Source of the DNA: CATOSK01 sp034423195
GTDB lineage: Bacteria; Chloroflexota; Dehalococcoidia; Lucifugimonadales; UBA3495
Reading direction: 5' to 3'
DNA length: 64,000 nucleotides
NCBI GenBank assembly: GCA_034423195.1
Contig: DAOUIZ010000002.1
Coordinates: forward strand, 1 to 64,000
Shown piece by piece: positions 34,022-42,790 of the stretch. The notes under the pieces were generated by a model. That model was not told the origin of the DNA. It saw only the letters and a list, made by a program, of their open reading frames with translations, and ran no database searches. Numbering within the stretch: position 1 is the stretch's first letter; every line of letters begins with the position of its first letter. Both the position numbers and the translations under genes were made by a program.

Positions 34022-35158
34022 TCATTCTTGATCTCCGGCCGCGCAATCATTTACCAGTTCGTCGATCATCTCCCGGGTCACATGGGGCATGGTAATGATG
34101 TGGGCTTCGTCTCCCTCGGGAGCTATCTGCCACTTCTGGAACACCTCCGCCGGGGGTTTGGGGAATACCACCGTGACCGAGTTCGGGTGCCGCCATGCCC
34201 TGATGCCCCGGCGGTTGAACTGCCCCACCGCGTATTCCGCCGTGTCCAGCATATTGGTCACCAGCTCCCGGATACCCTCATCCCCGTAGCGGGCAAGGGC
34301 GTACCACAGCATCAACGGAGTGATGCTGTTGCGGGACCCGGACAAGGTCGTATCCTGGACGCCCACGTATTCCACGGCCCGGCCGACCCGCTCGACGTAG
34401 GGCCGGCGGGTGAGCACGACCCCGCAGGGCAGCGGAGAGCCAATCAGCTTGTGGCCGCTGACCGAGATGCTGTCAATTCCCGCGTCGAACCCGAAAGGCT
34501 GGGGTTCAGAGACGAAGGGCAGAATCATGCCGCTCAGCGCCGCGTCGGCATGGATGTATGAACTGGTGACCGCCAGGTTCTCCAGAATGTCCCTGATTCT
34601 GGGGATGTCGTCCACGGCGCCGCGCATCGTGGTCCCCACGTTGGCCATAATGACGGCCGGCACGTCCCGGTTAACCCGGATCATGTCCTGCAGGTCGCTG
34701 TAGTCGATCTCGCCGTTCTCCTGGCGCTTGATCATTATGTACCTGGCGTTGAGCACGCGCACGTTCTTCAGGACGCTGTAGTGAGTGTCCTCCGAGAAGT
34801 AGAACATGGCGGTGGGAAACAGTTCCCGGGCCAGGTACAGCCCGTACATGTTGCCCTCGGTCCCGCCGGACGTGACGTATCCCCAGGCCTCTTCCGGGGG
34901 GATGCGCAACAGCCGGGCGAAATAAGCGATGACCTCCCGCTCGAACTCGTGGGTGTTGGCCCAATAGTTGCTGTCGTGGAACGGGTCTCCGACATTGTTC
35001 AGGGAATAGTCCATGAACGGCAGCAGGGGGGAGTAATCGAACCGCTGGTTGGTGGGATAGCCGACCTGCCGGGCGTCGGCGCTGCGGATAGTGGAGAGCA
35101 GCCGGTCCAACCGGCCCCGCACTTCCGAATCCGTCAATGATGTTCCAGTCTCTACCAT
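34022..35158 (-). CDS. histidine-decarboxylase-like PLP enzyme
   Basis: A 378-residue PLP-dependent group II decarboxylase. The motifs are YVTSGGTEGNMYGLYLAREL (95-114), H126 in EDTHYSVLK which stacks on PLP, D205 in YIHADAALSGM, and K237 in SVSGHKLIGSP. The overall pattern resembles pyridoxal histidine decarboxylases more than glutamate decarboxylases. The ACT gene is co-directional downstream. A structured leader element lies 111 bases upstream. Confidence 0.88.
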   Translation of the reverse strand: MVETGTSLTDSEVRGRLDRLLSTIRSADARQVGYPTNQRFDYSPLLPFMDYSLNNVGDPFHDSNYWANTHEFEREVIAYFARLLRIPPEEAWGYVTSGGTEGNMYGLYLARELFPTAMFYFSEDTHYSVLKNVRVLNARYIMIKRQENGEIDYSDLQDMIRVNRDVPAVIMANVGTTMRGAVDDIPRIRDILENLAVTSSYIHADAALSGMILPFVSEPQPFGFDAGIDSISVSGHKLIGSPLPCGVVLTRRPYVERVGRAVEYVGVQDTTLSGSRNSITPLMLWYALARYGDEGIRELVTNMLDTAEYAVGQFNRRGIRAWRHPNSVTVVFPKPPAEVFQKWQIAPEGDEAHIITMPHVTREMIDELVNDCAAGDQE

Positions 35159-35269
35159 GTACCTCTAGTCTCCCTCTTCCTTCCATCACATCTGGACGAC
35201 GGGGTGGATAGTCCGTCAACCCAGCGTATGCCAGCCGAAAGCGATGCGCAACCGGGCAACCGTCAGTTC

Positions 35270-35332
35270 CAAGGGTCGCCGCTTTCGGGCGCGAACTGGG
35301 GCAACTTGTCTAACGCGCCCTGGGCAGCTCCG
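35270..35332 (-). promoter_or_regulatory. structured leader element, copy 7
   Basis: On the minus strand the outer stem is GCTGC/GCGGC, the inner stem GGGCGCG/CGCGCCC is perfect and the loop is TTAGACAAGTTGCC. The tail is GACCCTTG. It points towards the decarboxylase. Confidence 0.65.
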
Positions 35333-35417
35333 TCTTGGGGCAATACCAACGTCGCCACGAGGATGATTGGCGAGCGGGCCGCCGGCATCGGCCGATGCCG
35401 GGTCAACAGGGCCGCCG

Positions 35418-36452
35418 CTACAGGCCAACCACCCGGACCCGGTGGTTGTGGGTGTCGGCGATGAAGAGGTTGCCATCGGCGTTGATGCCGCAACCGTGAG
35501 CGCGGGATAGTCCCGCATCAACAGCCGGCCCTCCGTCGCCCCCACCGCCCTCACGTCCTCCGGCGATGGTGGTGACGACGCCGGTGCGGGCGTCGATTCG
35601 CCGCACGGCGCAGTTCTCGGTGTCGACAACAATAACGTTATCGTTCAGGTCGCAGCGCATCGCCTTGGGCGCGCCCCAGGCGGCCGCCAGGGCCGGGCCA
35701 CCGTCGCCTGTGTAGCCGAAGACAGCATCGGACCCGGCTACCGTGGTTAAAATGCCGTCAGGGGTAATCTGACGGACCCCGTTTCCCTCTCTTTCGGCGA
35801 CGTATATGTTCCCCTGGCTGTCCATGCAGACCGCCCTTGGACCCATCAGACAGGCTTCGTTGGCCGGTCTGCCGTCCCCCTCACGGGACTTCTCCCCGGT
35901 TCCGGCAAAGGTGTTGATAATGCCGGTGGACAGGTCCACCCGGCGGAGGCGCTGGTCCTGGATGTCGGCAATCAACAAGCCGCCCTTCCCGTCCAGGTAG
36001 AGATCGTTGGGCTCCCGGAGCATGGCTTCGTTCCCGGGGCCGCCGTCCCCACTGTATCCGAACTCTCCGGTGCCGGCCACGGTGGAGATGATGCCGGTGC
36101 GGCCGTCGATCTTCCTGACTGCTGGGTCGAACCGCTGGGAGAAGTACATGTCGCCGTTCCGGTCCACGGCCAGGCCGTAGGGCTGGTTGATGACGGCGTC
36201 CAGGGCCGGACCGCCATCGCCGGAGTAGCCGGCCTCACCGTTGCCTGCGATCAGGGTGATGATGCCGGTGCGGGCGTCCATCCGGCGGATGCGGTGCTGC
36301 CGCCCCATGCACACGATCATGTTGCCCTGGGGGTCAAACTCGCAGGCGTAGGGCAGCTGGCAGGCGGCCTCCAGTGCGGGACCGCCATCGCCTTCCCAGC
36401 CCTCTTCACCGTTTCCCAGGACGGTCTGGATAATGCCTTTCTGAGCAAGCAT
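35418..36452 (-). CDS. six-bladed NHL-type beta-propeller protein
   Basis: The 344-residue protein is built of six repeats carrying GDGGPA...A and P.G...D..GN, for example GYSGDGGPALDAVINQPYG and the TGIITLIAGNGEAG bridges. The copies are similar at the DNA level too. NHL propellers bind ligands or proteins; many carry lactonase-like sites. There is no signal peptide. The start at 36452 is followed upstream by a -10-like AGTATA (minus TATACT) 40 bases away. Confidence 0.88.
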   Translation of the reverse strand: MLAQKGIIQTVLGNGEEGWEGDGGPALEAACQLPYACEFDPQGNMIVCMGRQHRIRRMDARTGIITLIAGNGEAGYSGDGGPALDAVINQPYGLAVDRNGDMYFSQRFDPAVRKIDGRTGIISTVAGTGEFGYSGDGGPGNEAMLREPNDLYLDGKGGLLIADIQDQRLRRVDLSTGIINTFAGTGEKSREGDGRPANEACLMGPRAVCMDSQGNIYVAEREGNGVRQITPDGILTTVAGSDAVFGYTGDGGPALAAAWGAPKAMRCDLNDNVIVVDTENCAVRRIDARTGVVTTIAGGREGGGGDGGPAVDAGLSRAHGCGINADGNLFIADTHNHRVRVVGL

Positions 36453-36630
36453 CTATGGTCCTCCCGTTGCCGGAATGTGCCGGGCAGTGCAGCCAGTATA
36501 AATTGTTTCCGGCGGCTGCGCCCGGCCCCGGGGTCTGCGGTCACCGGGTCCGGGGGGAGAATCGAGATCCCAGCCCGCCCGAATTTGATGTAGACTCCCA
36601 GTGCCAACCCCGATTTTCCTGGAGGTGCGC

Positions 36631-37428
36631 TTGAGTCCGGAGGAACGAGAGTCGATCATGCAACGCCGCGACGCTGCCCTGGCACGGCTGGATGAAGGCC
36701 ACGAGATATTGCTGAAGTCGCTGGATGGGCTGGAGGCCGAGGAGGCGTTCCTGGGCCAGCGGTGGTCGGTGCGGGACGTGCTGCTCCACCTGGACTCGGA
36801 GCGTTACGTTGACGCCCTGGAGAGGATTGCCCGGGGGGAGATGGATATGCTGCCTCCCTTCTCCAGCCGGGAGGAGCATTTCCGGCAGGAGCGGGAGCAG
36901 CAAGAGTCCACCCACCGGCGTTTGCGGAGCCTTCTGGCGGGACTGACGCCGGAGCAACTGTCCCGCCCGGCAACGCCGGCCAATCCGGCAAACTCCTTCC
37001 CTAGCCTGACCCTCCTGGAACTGCTGGAGCGTTCGGCGGGGCACGAGTCCAGCCACGCCCGCCAGATCGATCTCACCCGACAATTCATCGCTGCCTTTCG
37101 CTCACAGGAGCGGGCGCTGAACGTCGCGGCCCTGGGCGACGGCGACCCGTCCCGCCTGTCAACCCAGGTCAGGGATATGCTGAACATGGCGGACTACGTG
37201 GCCGGGGCGGCGGAGGCGCTGGCCGCCGTGGGCCACCTGGTGCGCGGGGTCCGGTTGACCATGCACGACGGCAACCGGGAGGAGCTGGTCAACCGGGCCG
37301 CCCGGGAGTCCCGGGAGGGGCTGTGGGCGATTGTATGCGTCATGGGCGACGGCGGGGATGACGATGAGACGGTGGCCGCCGCCCGCCGGTTCGCCGAGAC
37401 CGTGGCGGTACACCGGCCGGCGGGGTGA
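36631..37428 (+). CDS. DinB-like four-helix protein
   Basis: The start is TTG at 36631 because GGAGGT lies at 36621-36626; a GTG at 36601 lacks a site. The 265-residue protein has RWSVRDVLLHLDSERYVDAL in its first third, a typical DinB/DUF664 motif with His ligands, and GHESSHARQIDL later. DinB-like proteins bind divalent metal and act in thiol-dependent or maturation reactions. Exact role unknown. Confidence 0.75.
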   Translation: MSPEERESIMQRRDAALARLDEGHEILLKSLDGLEAEEAFLGQRWSVRDVLLHLDSERYVDALERIARGEMDMLPPFSSREEHFRQEREQQESTHRRLRSLLAGLTPEQLSRPATPANPANSFPSLTLLELLERSAGHESSHARQIDLTRQFIAAFRSQERALNVAALGDGDPSRLSTQVRDMLNMADYVAGAAEALAAVGHLVRGVRLTMHDGNREELVNRAARESREGLWAIVCVMGDGGDDDETVAAARRFAETVAVHRPAG

Positions 37429-37456
37429 CGGCCGATCTCCTCTTGTTGGGGTTACG

Positions 37457-37476
37457 TCGGGGGATGTGTCCCCCGA
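37457..37476. repeat. palindrome family B copy
   Basis: TCGGGGGATGTGTCCCCCGA lies between two convergent gene ends. Confidence 0.6.
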
Positions 37477-37486
37477 ACCCCTGAAA

Positions 37487-38701
37487 TTAGATGGTCAGTT
37501 CGAGGATGTAGAGGCCGCCCTTGAGGCGGTCTACTACGTACATGATGCCGTTTTCGTCGACGTAAACGTCGTTGATGCCGACGGAGGGGGCGCCTTCAAC
37601 CAACTCGGGGACGAAGTAGGCGACTTCCTCGGGGCGGAAGGGGTCGCTGGTGTCGAAAACACGGATGCCGCCGTTGAAGAAGGTCCCGTAGATGAGGTTG
37701 TCGGAGTGGTAGCAGGTGGGGCCGGGCTGGTTCTCGTAGATGTTGTGGGCGCCGAAGCGGCCCGGCCGCTGGAAGAAGTCGTTGGTGTCGGCCATCGGGA
37801 AGGTGCTGATGATTACAGGGTTGGTCTCGTCGCGGATGTCCATCATCCAGATGAGCTTGGGGTAGTCCTCGCCGTTCAACCGCACGGCCTCCTGGGTGAC
37901 GACCATGAGGTCGCGGTCGAAGAGGGGGACGACGGTGTGGGTGAAGCCGGGGAAGGGCGGCGCGTAGTTGATGTGGCTGATCATCTGCGGGTTGGAGACG
38001 TCGGATATGTCGAGGATGACCACGCCGGAGTCCATGTAGGCGCACCAGGCCCGGTCGGGGCGCTCGGGATAGACGTTGGCGTTGTGGAGGCGGTGGCCGG
38101 AGTCGAACTGGGGATGGCGGGCGACCGGCGGGGCGTCATCGCCCTCCCGGGTGCCGGGGAACCACCAGCGGCCGGCTTCCACCGGGCTGGTGGGGTCGGA
38201 GACATCCACGATCATGTAGAACTGGTCGTCCTTCTGGTCGCGGGGCTGGAAGTCGGCGGCGCCGGTGGAGAGGTGGGCGTAGTTGCCGTCCACCCACCAG
38301 AGGCAATGACAGCCGCGGGAGTAGGGGCCGGAGGTGTCGAGGAATCCGACCTGGCGGGGCTCCTCGACGTTGCTGATGTCGTAGACCCCCATTCCCGTTC
38401 CCGGTTGACCCGGCTCAAGGGACTGGTAGGCGACGAGCATCGTGTCGCCGACGATGGACAGGGAGTTGGAGCGCATGTAGGGGTATTGCTGCTCGGTCTG
38501 GACCATGACGCGGGGGTTGGCGATGTCGGTGACGTCGACGCTGGTGATGTCCTTGGGGGCGCTCTCGTGGGCAAGGTAGAGGATGCGGCGACCATCGCGG
38601 GTCTGGTGGATGTGCATTCCCTCGCCAATGTTCCCGAACCCGTTGAGGTCGTGGTGGGATATGAGGCGCATGTTCCTGATTTCCTGCGTTGCGGTGGTCA
38701 T
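37487..38701 (-). CDS. LVIVD-repeat beta-propeller protein
   Basis: The start at 38701 is chosen because AAAGGAG lies just upstream; the open frame continues to 39256 through non-coding repeats. The 404-residue protein has repeats such as DVTDIANPRVM, DISNVEEPRQVG, DVSDPTSPVEAG and DISDVSNPQMI, one per blade, characteristic of LVIVD propellers. Cys-rich or metal-binding motifs are not seen. There is no signal peptide. Function is unknown; such proteins are often annotated only as repeat proteins. Confidence 0.88.
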   Translation of the reverse strand: MTTATQEIRNMRLISHHDLNGFGNIGEGMHIHQTRDGRRILYLAHESAPKDITSVDVTDIANPRVMVQTEQQYPYMRSNSLSIVGDTMLVAYQSLEPGQPGTGMGVYDISNVEEPRQVGFLDTSGPYSRGCHCLWWVDGNYAHLSTGAADFQPRDQKDDQFYMIVDVSDPTSPVEAGRWWFPGTREGDDAPPVARHPQFDSGHRLHNANVYPERPDRAWCAYMDSGVVILDISDVSNPQMISHINYAPPFPGFTHTVVPLFDRDLMVVTQEAVRLNGEDYPKLIWMMDIRDETNPVIISTFPMADTNDFFQRPGRFGAHNIYENQPGPTCYHSDNLIYGTFFNGGIRVFDTSDPFRPEEVAYFVPELVEGAPSVGINDVYVDENGIMYVVDRLKGGLYILELTI

Positions 38702-38804
38702 GGCGACTCCTTTGCTTCTGGAAAGGCTCCGATGGATTGGGGGGGAGTATACCTTAACGGGTAAGCAGGAACGATGGGCCGGGGATGAGGGGAGGGAAAT
38801 TTTC

Positions 38805-38839
38805 TGTCCTAATTTGTCCCAAACTGTCCCATTTGCGCC
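38805..38839. promoter_or_regulatory. helically phased TGTCC array (array 4)
   Basis: TGTCC begins at exactly 38805, 38815 and 38825, and TGCGCC follows at 38834, each after a short T-rich stretch. It lies about 100 bases upstream of the LVIVD gene (minus strand) in a divergent gap of 585 bases that holds no gene. Confidence 0.55.
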
Positions 38840-38949
38840 GGCGGCCTGGGGATGTGTGAACCTGGTAGGATCCCAAGATCCATGGTACCGGGAACGGGGT
38901 GGGGATGGAAAGAGGCAACTGTCAGCAGGAGGGTCCGATTGGGGTTGCG

Positions 38950-38969
38950 TTGGGGGATGCATCCCCCAA
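38950..38969. repeat. palindrome family B copy (perfect)
   Basis: TTGGGGGATGCATCCCCCAA in a divergent gap, flanked by GGGGTTGCG and ACCCCC. Confidence 0.6.
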
Positions 38970-39045
38970 ACCCCCTGGAAGAGGAGGGGCGCTTCGCCTC
39001 CGGTTTTGGATAGAGGATTAACGGGGGTCAGGATGCCCGCCCTCG

Positions 39046-39092
39046 CCCCCGCCTGCGTGGGGGTGACGTTCCTACGCGGGGACAGGCTCTTC
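39046..39092. repeat. CCCCCGCCT palindrome family C copy
   Basis: The unit CCCCCGCCTGCGTGGGGG is followed by TGACGTTCCTACGCGGGG and CAGGCTCTTC. Nearly the same sequence occurs at 42682-42728. Confidence 0.6.
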
Positions 39093-39286
39093 GTGGGCGT
39101 GATGGGAGAGACGGGCCGGGAAAGAAACCACCTATAACGCAGCGCTACCGTTGCCGTGGGTGCAAATCCCCGGGATGGACGGTAAACTACGGTTGCCGGA
39201 CGCCACCTTGCTTTTCGACCGGAATTGGCCTGATACGCTGCGGGCGAGCGCGGCATGACCGGAAAGAATGGGGGACAGGGGGAACT

Positions 39287-39529
39287 ATGGTAAGCGCAGA
39301 GCAGACTATCGGGGAACTAATCGAGGGCCAACGTCAAATCAACGCCACCATGGTCGCCACGTCCCGGACCATTGGGGAACTGGTTGAAGGCCAACGCCAG
39401 ACCAACGCTCGCCTGGACCGGCTGGAATCCAAAATGGACAAGCTGGTGTGGCTGGGATTTGGGATAATCGGAACGACGTTGAGCGGCGCGGTTGCAACGC
39501 TAATAGCAGCATTCACCCGCTTCGGCTAA
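39287..39529 (+). CDS. small coiled-coil membrane protein with internal repeat
   Basis: The 80-residue protein has TIGELIEGQRQINA (7-20) repeated as TIGELVEGQRQTNA (27-40), then a helical RLESKMDKL and a membrane segment (53-78). ATG 39287 follows GGGGGAAC. The architecture is like the hendecad protein at 49631, with a coiled coil ending in a membrane anchor. It lies 20 bases upstream of the VOC gene. Confidence 0.65.
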   Translation: MVSAEQTIGELIEGQRQINATMVATSRTIGELVEGQRQTNARLDRLESKMDKLVWLGFGIIGTTLSGAVATLIAAFTRFG

Positions 39530-39549
39530 AGAATGCAGGAGGAGACGAG

Positions 39550-39954
39550 ATGCCGAGAATCAAGCATGTGGCAATCAGGACGGCGGACCCGGCCAAGACG
39601 GCGGCGTTCTACAAGGAAGTGTTCGGTCTGGAAGAGGTGGGGCTGGCACGGGCCGGATACTACCTTTCCGACGGGTACATCAACCTGGCGATTCTGAAGG
39701 CCAACGAGAATCCGGTTGGTGAGAGTCCCCGGGACGCGGCGGGATACGCGGGCATCGACCACTTGGGGTTCGTGGTGGAGGACCTGGACGAGATGTGCGC
39801 GAAGCTGGAGGAGAACGGGGCGACGGCCACCAACCAGCGGATCGACATGGTCCATTCGGAAGGGGCCAACGCGGTGTCCTACTACGAGCTGAAGTACCGG
39901 GGCCCGGACGACCAGGTTATCGACATCACCGAGTCGGGATGGATCGGGACGTAG
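39550..39954 (+). CDS. VOC/extradiol dioxygenase-like protein
   Basis: ATG 39550 has GGAGGAGACGAG before it. The 134-residue VOC domain starts RIKHVAIRTADPAKTAAFY and has GIDHLGFVVEDLDEM and QVIDITES, with His and Glu in metal-ligand positions. It lies 76 bases before a flavin monooxygenase gene and two MFS genes, suggesting a catabolic unit. Confidence 0.85.
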   Translation: MPRIKHVAIRTADPAKTAAFYKEVFGLEEVGLARAGYYLSDGYINLAILKANENPVGESPRDAAGYAGIDHLGFVVEDLDEMCAKLEENGATATNQRIDMVHSEGANAVSYYELKYRGPDDQVIDITESGWIGT

Positions 39955-40030
39955 TGGAACGGTCGCCTGCCCTGCGGAGGGCGGACGGTTTAGAGGACGC
40001 TTCCCCGGACGCCGGCTGGCAAGGGACGGG

Positions 40031-41197
40031 ATGGTAGAAGCGGCGATAGCCCGGGCTGAACTGCTGGAGCGGGCCAGGGACCTGCTTCCGATGGTGCTGG
40101 AGCGGGCCGAGGCCAATGAGCGGCTGCGGCAGGTGTCTCCGGACGTGGTGGAGGCGCTGGTGGGCAGCGGGCTGATCCGTGCGGCGCAGCCGGAGCGGTT
40201 CGGCGGGATGGGGCTGGACTTCGACGTTACGTTCGAGTTGGGAATGGAGTTGTCCCGGGCCTGCGGGTCAACCGGGTGGTGCTATGCCATCTGGTCCAGC
40301 CATAACTGGCTGGTGGGGATGTTTCCTTTGGAGGCGCAGGAAGAATACTGGGCGGACGGCCCGGACACGCTGTCGTCCACGTCGTTCAATCCGGCTCGCG
40401 GCGTAGTGGAAGCGGCAGATTGGGGATACCGGGTCTCGGGCCGGTGGGACTTCTCCAGCGGGTGCGACCCGGCGACGTGGGTGATGCCCATCGGCAACGC
40501 ACCGGAGGGGCCGGCGCTGCTGATGCTGCCGAGAGCCGATTACCGGATCGACGACAACTGGTTTGTGGTGGGTTTGAAGGGGTCGGGGAGCAAGGACATC
40601 GTGGTGGACGGGGCGTTCGTACCCAGGCACCGGGCGGTGTCCATGGAGGACGTGCGGGAGGGCACCACTCCCGGGCGGAAAATCCACGACACTCCCAACT
40701 ACCGGATTCCGATGAGGAGCATCCTGTCGTATACGCTGGCGGCGTCGGTACTGGGGATGGCGCAGGGAGGGGTGGAGGCGTTCGCGGAGAATATCCAGGG
40801 GCAGGTGTCCGGGCGCACGGGCGGAAAGTTCACCGACTCGGCGGGGCTGCAACTGCGGCTGGCCGAGTCGGACGCCGAGCTGCGGGCGGCAGAAGCTCTC
40901 CTGAAGCACGACTGCGCGGAAATCTTCGGGAAGGCGCGGGCCAGCGAGGAGTTTTCGCTGGAGGAGCGGGCAAAGTACCGGCGGAACCAGGCTTACATCG
41001 CCAGGCTGAGCGTCCAGGCCATTGACCGGGTGTTCGCAGCCTCGGGCGGACGGGCGCTGTTCGAGTCCCATCCGCTGCAACGGTTCTACCGGGACGTGCA
41101 TGCGGCGGCCCACCACGTCTCGCTGGCGTGGGACGCCCCGGCGGAGCAGTTTGGGAAGGTGCGGCTGGGCCTGGAACTGGAACGGCCGGACCTTTGA
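40031..41197 (+). CDS. acyl-CoA dehydrogenase-like flavin monooxygenase (HsaA/HpaH type)
   Basis: The 388-residue protein has the acyl-CoA dehydrogenase fold used by flavin-dependent hydroxylases: LIRAAQPERFGGMGLDFDVT, SRACGSTGWCYAIWSSHNW, and DNWFVVGLKGSGSKDIVV. These are the hallmarks of HsaA/HpaH/DszC-type two-component monooxygenases that need reduced flavin. The partner reductase is not in the window. The upstream VOC gene and downstream MFS gene support a role in aromatic or steroid breakdown. Confidence 0.87.
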   Translation: MVEAAIARAELLERARDLLPMVLERAEANERLRQVSPDVVEALVGSGLIRAAQPERFGGMGLDFDVTFELGMELSRACGSTGWCYAIWSSHNWLVGMFPLEAQEEYWADGPDTLSSTSFNPARGVVEAADWGYRVSGRWDFSSGCDPATWVMPIGNAPEGPALLMLPRADYRIDDNWFVVGLKGSGSKDIVVDGAFVPRHRAVSMEDVREGTTPGRKIHDTPNYRIPMRSILSYTLAASVLGMAQGGVEAFAENIQGQVSGRTGGKFTDSAGLQLRLAESDAELRAAEALLKHDCAEIFGKARASEEFSLEERAKYRRNQAYIARLSVQAIDRVFAASGGRALFESHPLQRFYRDVHAAAHHVSLAWDAPAEQFGKVRLGLELERPDL

Positions 41198-41290
41198 TCT
41201 GTAATCGGCGGAACCGTCGCGGAAACCAGCGCGAGACGGCGTCGCAAGGCGCCTTTCCCATTTTGAGTTTCCAATCCCGAGGTTCGTAGC

Positions 41291-42628
41291 ATGACAAACG
41301 CCACGGCGTTGCGGGCGAGGCTGGCCCACGCGCTTCCCTTCTACTACGGGTGGATGATCCTGGGGAACGGGGTGGCGGTGAGCCTGTCCACCCGGACGGT
41401 GATGGCGGTGGCGACCCTCTCGGTGTTCGTCGTGCCGATGACCCAATCCCTGGGGTGGTCGGTGGGGATGTTTTCGGGAGCGGTGAGCGTGGGCGGGCTG
41501 GTGGCGGTGTTCGTCTCTCCCATCGTGGGGCGTTGGCTGGACAAGTACGGGGCAGGGGTCATCCTGGGGGCTGGTTCCTTCGCTACGGGGGCGCTGGCCA
41601 TAGGGCTGGCATTTGTTACCCATCCCCTGGCGTTTTACTTCCTCTACGTCCCGGGGCGAATGATCTTCACCGGGCCGATGGAGATGGGGCTGCCCACGGC
41701 GGTGAGCAACTGGTTCATCCGGAGGCGGCCGATGGGGCTGGCGGTGGACCATATCGCCAAGGGGGCAGGACTGGCGATTGTCCCCTGGGCGATGCAGCTA
41801 ATCATCACCGGGTTTGACTGGCGGGCGGCGTGGATCACCCTGGGGATACTGACCTTTGCGCTGGGGGTGCTGCCGTCGCTGCTGCTGGTGGCGCGGCGTC
41901 CGGAGGACATGGGGCTGGAACCGGACCCGGCGCCGGCGCGGGAAGAATCCGGCGGCAACGGGGGGCAAGAGGCCCAGAGGCGGGGGAGTGGGGGCACCTT
42001 CGCCGAGATTAACTTCACGCTGGGGCAGGCGTTAAGGACGCGGGCTTTCTGGATCCTGGCCGCGTTTTCGGGGGCGGGGATGATGGTCCAGGCGGGGGTG
42101 AGCCTGCACCAGGTGTCCCACTACATCAACCAGGGGATTGACCCGCGGCTGGCGGCGATGAGCGCAAGCACCTTCGCCCTGGCGCAGATGCCGGCCAGCC
42201 TCTTCTGGGCCGCCCTGGCCCGGAAGGTTCCCATACGGGTGCTGATGATGGGAGCGTCGTTCGTGGTGGCTCTTGCCGCGGCGGGAACGGTGATGAGCGA
42301 TTGGATCCTGCCGGAGATAGTCTCCGCGGCGGGAGTGGGGTTCGGCGTTGGCGGGCTGCACCTGCTGATAAGGCTGGTGTGGGCGGACTACTACGGGCGG
42401 CAGAACCTGGGGACGATACGGGGGGTGACGATGTCGGCGCAGGTGGGGGGGCAGGCGCTGGGGCCGGTGATCGCTGGCTTCATGTTCGACTATTTCGACA
42501 GCTACCAGATTCCGTTCACGTTCTTCGCGGTGTCGGTTTTCCTGGCGGGGATCCTGGCGCTGGCGGCGAAACCGCCGCTGGCTCCGGTGGAGGCTACGCC
42601 GAGGGAGCCGGCAGGGGTTGGGGGGTAG
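41291..42628 (+). CDS. MFS transporter (monocarboxylate/oxalate-like)
   Basis: The 445-residue protein has 12 hydrophobic segments. HALPFYYGWMILGNGVAVSL at the N-terminus and the GRWLDKYGAGVILGAGSFATG loop between helices 2 and 3 fit the major facilitator superfamily. It is likely to import or export an organic acid linked to the VOC and monooxygenase genes. It lies 93 bases after the monooxygenase. Confidence 0.9.
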   Translation: MTNATALRARLAHALPFYYGWMILGNGVAVSLSTRTVMAVATLSVFVVPMTQSLGWSVGMFSGAVSVGGLVAVFVSPIVGRWLDKYGAGVILGAGSFATGALAIGLAFVTHPLAFYFLYVPGRMIFTGPMEMGLPTAVSNWFIRRRPMGLAVDHIAKGAGLAIVPWAMQLIITGFDWRAAWITLGILTFALGVLPSLLLVARRPEDMGLEPDPAPAREESGGNGGQEAQRRGSGGTFAEINFTLGQALRTRAFWILAAFSGAGMMVQAGVSLHQVSHYINQGIDPRLAAMSASTFALAQMPASLFWAALARKVPIRVLMMGASFVVALAAAGTVMSDWILPEIVSAAGVGFGVGGLHLLIRLVWADYYGRQNLGTIRGVTMSAQVGGQALGPVIAGFMFDYFDSYQIPFTFFAVSVFLAGILALAAKPPLAPVEATPREPAGVGG

Positions 42629-42681
42629 GACTGGCCGGGACGCTTGTTGGTTCCGGTGTCCCAATCATCACCCCCATCCTG

Positions 42682-42728
42682 CCCCCGCCTCCGCGGGGGT
42701 GACGTTCCTTCGCGGGGGCGGGCTCTTC
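42682..42728. repeat. CCCCCGCCT palindrome family C copy
   Basis: The block CCCCCGCCTCCGCGGGGG is followed by TGACGTTCCTTCGCGGGGGC, like 39046-39092. It sits between the convergent MFS genes. Confidence 0.6.
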
Positions 42729-42790
42729 CATCATTGAGAGGGAAGGGATATTCAAGTGGTTTCCGTAGGGTGAGTACCAGGCTGGCGTGT

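Noticed and set aside
37331..38764. A 477-codon plus-strand frame
   Set aside because: It is a mirror of the LVIVD-repeat gene on the minus strand; its Val/Asp/Gly-rich product is the typical shadow of such a gene.
38702..39256. N-terminal extension of the LVIVD gene
   Set aside because: It passes through palindromes and array 4, and a good ribosome site marks the start at 38701.
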